NCBI GenBank assembly: GCA_016182565.1
Contig: JACPGI010000007.1
Span: 1 to 35,594 of the forward strand
Reading direction: 5' to 3'
Source of the DNA: a candidate division WWE3 bacterium
GTDB lineage: Bacteria > Patescibacteriota > WWE3 > UBA101185 > UBA10185
Length of the DNA stretch: 35,594 nucleotides
A program made the position numbers and the translations under genes. Positions 32,634-35,594 of this stretch are shown here, piece by piece. Under the pieces are notes generated by a model that was given only the letters and a program-made list of their open reading frames with translations, did no database searches and was not told where the DNA came from. Position 1 is the stretch's first letter. Every line of letters begins with the position of its first letter.

Positions 32634-33443
32634 GAGTAATGTTGTAGTTGTTAAATTTGGCTATATGCTGGAATACCCGTCCACACAAAGTGGTGTCTAA
32701 TTTCTAATGAGATTAGAGTAAAGAATCTTGAACTACTTAATACATTGTTAATAATTTAATGATGTTAAGTAATAATGTTTCAAGTGCGGACAATCAGCAG
32801 GAAAGATCCATGGAAACAAAATTAGAAGGTGATTATTGGTTAAACAATATTCCTTCAGAATTTGGTTATTACATTTCAGGATTTGTTGATGGTGAGGGAA
32901 GTTTTAATATTTCTCTCAGACGTAATGGCGATTACAAGGTAGGTTGGCAAGTAGTGTTAAGTTTCAATGTTTCTCAAAAGGATCGCACAATGCTTTCTAT
33001 TATGAAAAACTATTTAGACTGTGGCATTATTAAACAAAGATCTATCGATAATCTATATTCGTATGATGTAACAAACCCAAGTGCAATAATTAATAGGATA
33101 ATCTCTTTCTTTAGTCAGTATAAATTTCTTTCAGAATCTAAAAATCGAAACTTTTCTATTTTTAGAAAAGCAGCAGAATTAATGTTTTCAAATGCTCATC
33201 TAAATAATGAGGGTTTGTACAAGATTTTGTTACTAAGAGAGGATATCAATACTGGTAGAGGCAGAACAAGGAAGTATTCTATTTATGATGTGTTTCCAAG
33301 GAAATCCTCAGAGACTATATGCCAAACATCTGATCAATTGATTAGATGATGATATAGTCCGATCTATGTGGCGACATATAGAACTAATTAGAAATAATTA
33401 GTCACCTCTTTAATATTATTTTATTGAGGGAGTAACATACATG
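32634..33443 (+). mobile_element. Group I intron 1 in 23S rRNA (L1917 position) with LAGLIDADG gene
   Basis: The exon ends GTAACTAT (U1917) and the intron ends in G before AACTGTTC. The guide GTAGTTGT at 32644-32651 pairs with the exon end over eight bases with a U-G at the splice site. Core blocks: TGGCTATATGCTGGAA at 32658-32673, AGTGCGGACAATCAGCAGG at 32783-32801, GACTATATGCC at about 33313-33323 (R) and GATATAGTC at 33351-33359 (S), followed by CTATGT-ggcg-ACATATAG as P9. The endonuclease gene fills P6. L1917 is a known bacterial site, for example in Coxiella and Thermotoga. Length 810 nt. Confidence 0.9.
32810..33349 (+). CDS. LAGLIDADG homing endonuclease of 23S intron 1
   Basis: About 179 residues from ATG 32810, with a single LAGLIDADG motif YYISGFVDGEGSF near residue 22, so it should act as a homodimer like I-CreI. 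The rest (VVLSFNVSQKDRTML, IINRIISFF, LILLREDIN-type helices) fits this family. An ATG at 32759 would add residues coded by the conserved intron core (SADNQQERS) and is less likely; AGGAAAG of the core itself lies 5 nt before ATG 32810 and can serve as ribosome site. The 3' end of the gene covers the P7 5' strand (GACTATA), so coding and ribozyme sequence overlap. Confidence 0.9.
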   Translation: METKLEGDYWLNNIPSEFGYYISGFVDGEGSFNISLRRNGDYKVGWQVVLSFNVSQKDRTMLSIMKNYLDCGIIKQRSIDNLYSYDVTNPSAIINRIISFFSQYKFLSESKNRNFSIFRKAAELMFSNAHLNNEGLYKILLLREDINTGRGRTRKYSIYDVFPRKSSETICQTSDQLIR

Positions 33444-33457
33444 AACTGTTCTATGGT
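33444..33457 (+). other. 14-nt exon of 23S rRNA between two introns
   Basis: AACTGTTCTATGGT corresponds to E. coli 1918-1931 (3' side of H69 and start of H71). It is bounded by the terminal G of intron 1 and the first base of intron 2, and its last seven bases CTATGGT pair with the guide of intron 2. Confidence 0.85.
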
Positions 33458-33760
33458 TAAAGCCGCTGCCATAGTAAAATCTGGCTATATGCTGGAACAT
33501 CCGTAGTATCTGAAAGTACTAGTTTAGTAGCAATACTAAAAAGTAAAAATCTTATCAGTGCGGACAATCAGCAGGAAAGGTTCAGCAATTATTGCTGAAA
33601 ATCCTCACAGACTATACGCCAGACGCTTTGTTTGAATTCTTAACTAGATTAGGTAAAGTGAAGATATAGTCGTATCTGCATGGCGACATGCAGTGAGATA
33701 GAAGGACAAGATTCTATCTAAACCTTGGAGGTTGCAAAATCTTCTAGGAAAAATTGGATG
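33458..33760 (+). mobile_element. Group I intron 2 in 23S rRNA (L1931 position), no gene
   Basis: A 303-nt intron between U1931 and A1932, ending in G before AGCGTAATCCC. The guide GCCATAG at 33468-33474 pairs perfectly with exon CTATGGT, with U-G at the splice site. It shares core blocks with intron 1: TGGCTATATGCTGGAA at 33482-33497, AGTGCGGACAATCAGCAGG at 33557-33575, CAGACTATACGCC and AGATATAGTC at 33662-33671. P6 is closed by a short TTCAGCAA-ttat-TTGCTGAA-type hairpin in place of the gene, and P9 is CTGCATG-gcga-CATGCAG. L1931 is a known bacterial insertion site. Confidence 0.88.
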
Positions 33761-34205
33761 AGCGTAATCCCTTGTCGCATAATTATCGACCCGCACGAAA
33801 CGCATAACGACTGGAGCACTGTCTTAATCACGAACTCGGTGAAATTGAGATACCGGTGAAGACGCCGGTTACAAATTGTTGGACAAAAAGACCCCGTGGA
33901 GCTTTACTATACCTTGACATTGGTTAGTGATTTTAAATGTATAGCGTAGGAGGGAGTTTTTACTTTTAGTAGAAACGACGATGAAACACCTCTCTTTTGA
34001 AATTGCAAGCCTAACCATGCACCGTAATCCGGTGTGGGGACAATGTCTGGGGGGTAGTTTAACTGGGGCGGTTTCCCGCTAAATGGAAATCGGGATGTAA
34101 GCGTAAAGGTAAATGTGAGCTTGACTGCAAGACATACAAGTCGAGCAGGTACGAAAGTAGGTCTTAATGATCCTCCGAGTGCCTTATGGTAGGCCCGGAG
34201 CTTAT

Positions 34206-34240
<35 letters not shown>

Positions 34241-34686
34241 GCGCCCGAGCGTCCACAGCGGCGGCGCGGTTTGGCACCTCGATGTCGACTCGTCATATCC
34301 TGGAGCTGAAGCAGGTTCCAAGGGTCGGACTGTTCGTCCGTTAAAATGGCGCGTTAGTTGGGTTCAGAGCGTCGTAAGACAGCTCGGTCTCTTTCCACAG
34401 TTTGCGTTTGAATTCTGAGGAGCGCGATTCCTAGTACGAGAGGACCGGAATTGACCAACCTCTGGTGTACCAGTTGTTCCGCCAGGAGCATAGCTGGGTA
34501 GCTACGTTGGGTTGTGATAAGCGTTGAAAGCATCTAAACACGAAGCACGCTCCAAGATTAGAATTCTTCGGACTTGATCCGACACAGCACCTAGGAGAAT
34601 ACTAGGTTGATAGGTTGCAGGTGTAAGTACAGTAATGTATTCAGCCGAGCAATACTAATGGTTGTGCACCTTTGATTATAAAAAGG

Positions 34687-34735
34687 CGGACAAAGTACGG
34701 TAAATACTTCTTATCCAATTTTTGTGTATAAACTT
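34687..34735 (+). other. 3' arm of the 23S precursor processing stem
   Basis: CGGACAAAGTACGGT at 34687-34701, ATACTTCTTATCCAATTT at 34704-34721 and TGTATAAACTT at 34725-34735 pair with the 5' arm blocks. Together about 44 pairs hold the ends of pre-23S together. Confidence 0.85.
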
Positions 34736-34846
34736 TTGTACTCATTTTGAAGTTTTACATTGGTAAAACAACAAAATTGAGTCATAATGCACAAGGAGTT
34801 AGTTCTTGAAAATTGAAAAAACGCACTTTTGACAATTTGTGAACAC

Positions 34847-34965
34847 TATCTCGGTGATGATAGCGGTAGGGACCCACCTCTTTCCATTCCGAACAGAGAA
34901 GTTAAACCTACCAGCGCTGAAGATACTAAGGTTTTACCTGGGGAAAATAAGTCGTTGCCGGGGTA
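34847..34965 (+). rRNA. rrf: 5S ribosomal RNA
   Basis: About 119 nt with stem I TATCTCGGTG/GCCGGGGTA, GATAGCGGTAGGGACCCACC, CCATTCCGAACAGAGAAGTTAAA and the loop E/helix IV region. The flanks GAACAC and GTGTTC extend stem I outward by six pairs and look like a processing helix. It is separated from 23S by about 170 nt and followed by a T-rich stretch. Confidence 0.92.
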
Positions 34966-35041
34966 GTGTTCATAAGTTTTATATTTTTTTAAAATTCTTA
35001 TCCAATTAAGACCAATTAAATGAACTACACTCAAATTTGTT

Positions 35042-35083
35042 AAAACCCAAAAGTGATAGATCTACTCATCTGGGTTTTTCTTG
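35042..35083 (+). terminator. Terminator downstream of 5S
   Basis: AAAACCCA at 35042-35049 pairs with TGGGTTTT at 35071-35078, followed by TTCTTGTTTTGTT. It probably ends the rRNA transcript. Confidence 0.7.
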
Positions 35084-35165
35084 TTTTGTTATTCACTGTA
35101 AGCTATATTAGTCTCAGTTAGAGGTTTAGTGAGTATCTTAAATAATTTCTGAGAAGGGATTTTAT

Positions 35166-35387
35166 ATGGCACAAGGTGGTAGCGGTAATTTGACATATGC
35201 TGAAATGATGGCACAGGGTGAAGGGATGAGTGCGGAAGAAAAAGCTAAAGAGGCTGCAGCGATGGATGCCGGAGCTTTTGGCGACTTTCATAAGTCCGAA
35301 AATCAAGCCGCGGTGGATAATGCTCAGGAAGATCCCAGCCGTAAGGGTGAAGTTTTTATAAAACAAGATCCACCTAAACAAAGCTAA
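35166..35387 (+). CDS. Small acidic, polar protein of unknown function
   Basis: A 73-residue product rich in A, G, E, Q and D with several short charged stretches (MSAEEKAKEAAAMDAGAF), no hydrophobic segment and little predicted order; it may be disordered. AAGGGA lies 6 nt before ATG 35166, and codon use is regular. An overlapping frame on the other strand is rejected because it lacks a ribosome site and reads as low-quality sequence. No family recognised. Confidence 0.62.
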   Translation: MAQGGSGNLTYAEMMAQGEGMSAEEKAKEAAAMDAGAFGDFHKSENQAAVDNAQEDPSRKGEVFIKQDPPKQS

Positions 35388-35390
35388 TTT

Positions 35391-35510
35391 CTAGTCCCGA
35401 TTGATATTACCAGAACTTGAACCAAACCCTTGCCAACGCGTCTTTCCTAAAATATAATCCCCGAGCTCATACAAAAGCTTGCCAATTGTTGTGTTGCTTT
35501 GTTTTGGCAT
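35391..35510 (-). CDS. Very small protein (39 residues), tentative
   Basis: Reads MPKQSNTTIGKLLYELGDYI and continues LGKTRWQGFGSSSGNINRD to a TAG at 35391. Codon use is natural for the window and the helix KLLYELGDYILG is amphipathic, so it is plausibly real. A TTGACA on the minus strand at 35574-35579 could be its -35, but the -10 is weak and no ribosome site is seen. It is convergent with the small gene at 35166, three bases apart. Confidence 0.4.
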   Translation of the reverse strand: MPKQSNTTIGKLLYELGDYILGKTRWQGFGSSSGNINRD

Positions 35511-35594
35511 TGCTTAAAGTAATTAATTAACCAAAGCAAGGTTTGCCGCTAGGTAAACTAGAACAGTTTTCTATGTCAAAAGCTCGTAAAATAT

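Noticed and set aside
32759..32809. Upstream ATG of the 23S intron endonuclease
   Set aside because: The extra residues are translated ribozyme core shared with the gene-less intron 2.
33444..33760. Intron 2 as a broken copy of intron 1 left inside one long intron
   Set aside because: It has its own guide matching the 14-nt exon, a terminal G and complete core blocks, and the 14-nt exon is needed to rebuild H69.

Overview
The window looks like a piece of a Candidate Phyla Radiation (Patescibacteria) chromosome, probably of the Microgenomates type. That placement is inferred from several things: AT-rich, tightly packed genes with touching or overlapping ends; 16S and 23S rRNA genes interrupted by group I introns with LAGLIDADG endonucleases; a 16S gene that departs from universal primer sites and has lost helix 17; a two-subunit transketolase, a VKOR-type thiol oxidase and an archaeal-type ATP-dependent DNA ligase; and many small proteins without recognisable relatives.

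Layout. 3-2356 (+): end of ftsH, a stand-alone 5'-3' exonuclease and endonuclease III. 2358-7331 (-): split transketolase with a membrane protein gene between its subunits, a PfkB kinase, a D-2-hydroxyacid dehydrogenase and a cupredoxin-like protein without copper ligands. 7444-7843 (+): a short gene with promoter, Shine-Dalgarno and terminator, but a reading frame that shifts twice. 7989-12101 (-): a fused ribulose-phosphate epimerase/LOG phosphoribohydrolase, RpiB, VKOR, Lgt and three small proteins. 12167-18296 (-): ATP-dependent DNA ligase, a catalytically degenerate Fic-HTH protein, RecF, Fpg and a GT4 glycosyltransferase. 18357-23383 (+): a secreted protein, a P-type cation ATPase, a HEPN-domain protein and MnmA, with one small gene on the minus strand. 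23373-25445 (-): a secreted beta-propeller/M23 peptidase. 25534-34965: rRNA region. 35166-35510: two small genes.

The rRNA region is the most unusual part. The 16S gene has a 786-nt group I intron after the position equivalent to E. coli 1498. The 23S gene has two group I introns, at 1917 and 1931, separated by a 14-nt exon. Guide sequences, terminal G residues and a compensated H69 helix fix all the splice sites. All three introns interrupt rRNA at or beside the h44-H69 subunit contact. 16S and 23S lie about 2.5 kb apart, with protein genes between them and tRNA-Ile inverted. The tRNA-Ala/23S unit has its own promoter, and both rRNAs are flanked by long complementary processing arms.

Two other themes recur. 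First, about ten genes have a -10 box, often of the extended TGn type, ending exactly 6-7 nt before the start codon. This suggests widespread leaderless mRNAs, while small single genes and some internal genes use a normal Shine-Dalgarno. Second, the sugar-phosphate genes make a plausible route: LOG releases ribose 5-phosphate from nucleotides, RpiB and the epimerase domain convert it to xylulose 5-phosphate, and transketolase consumes it.
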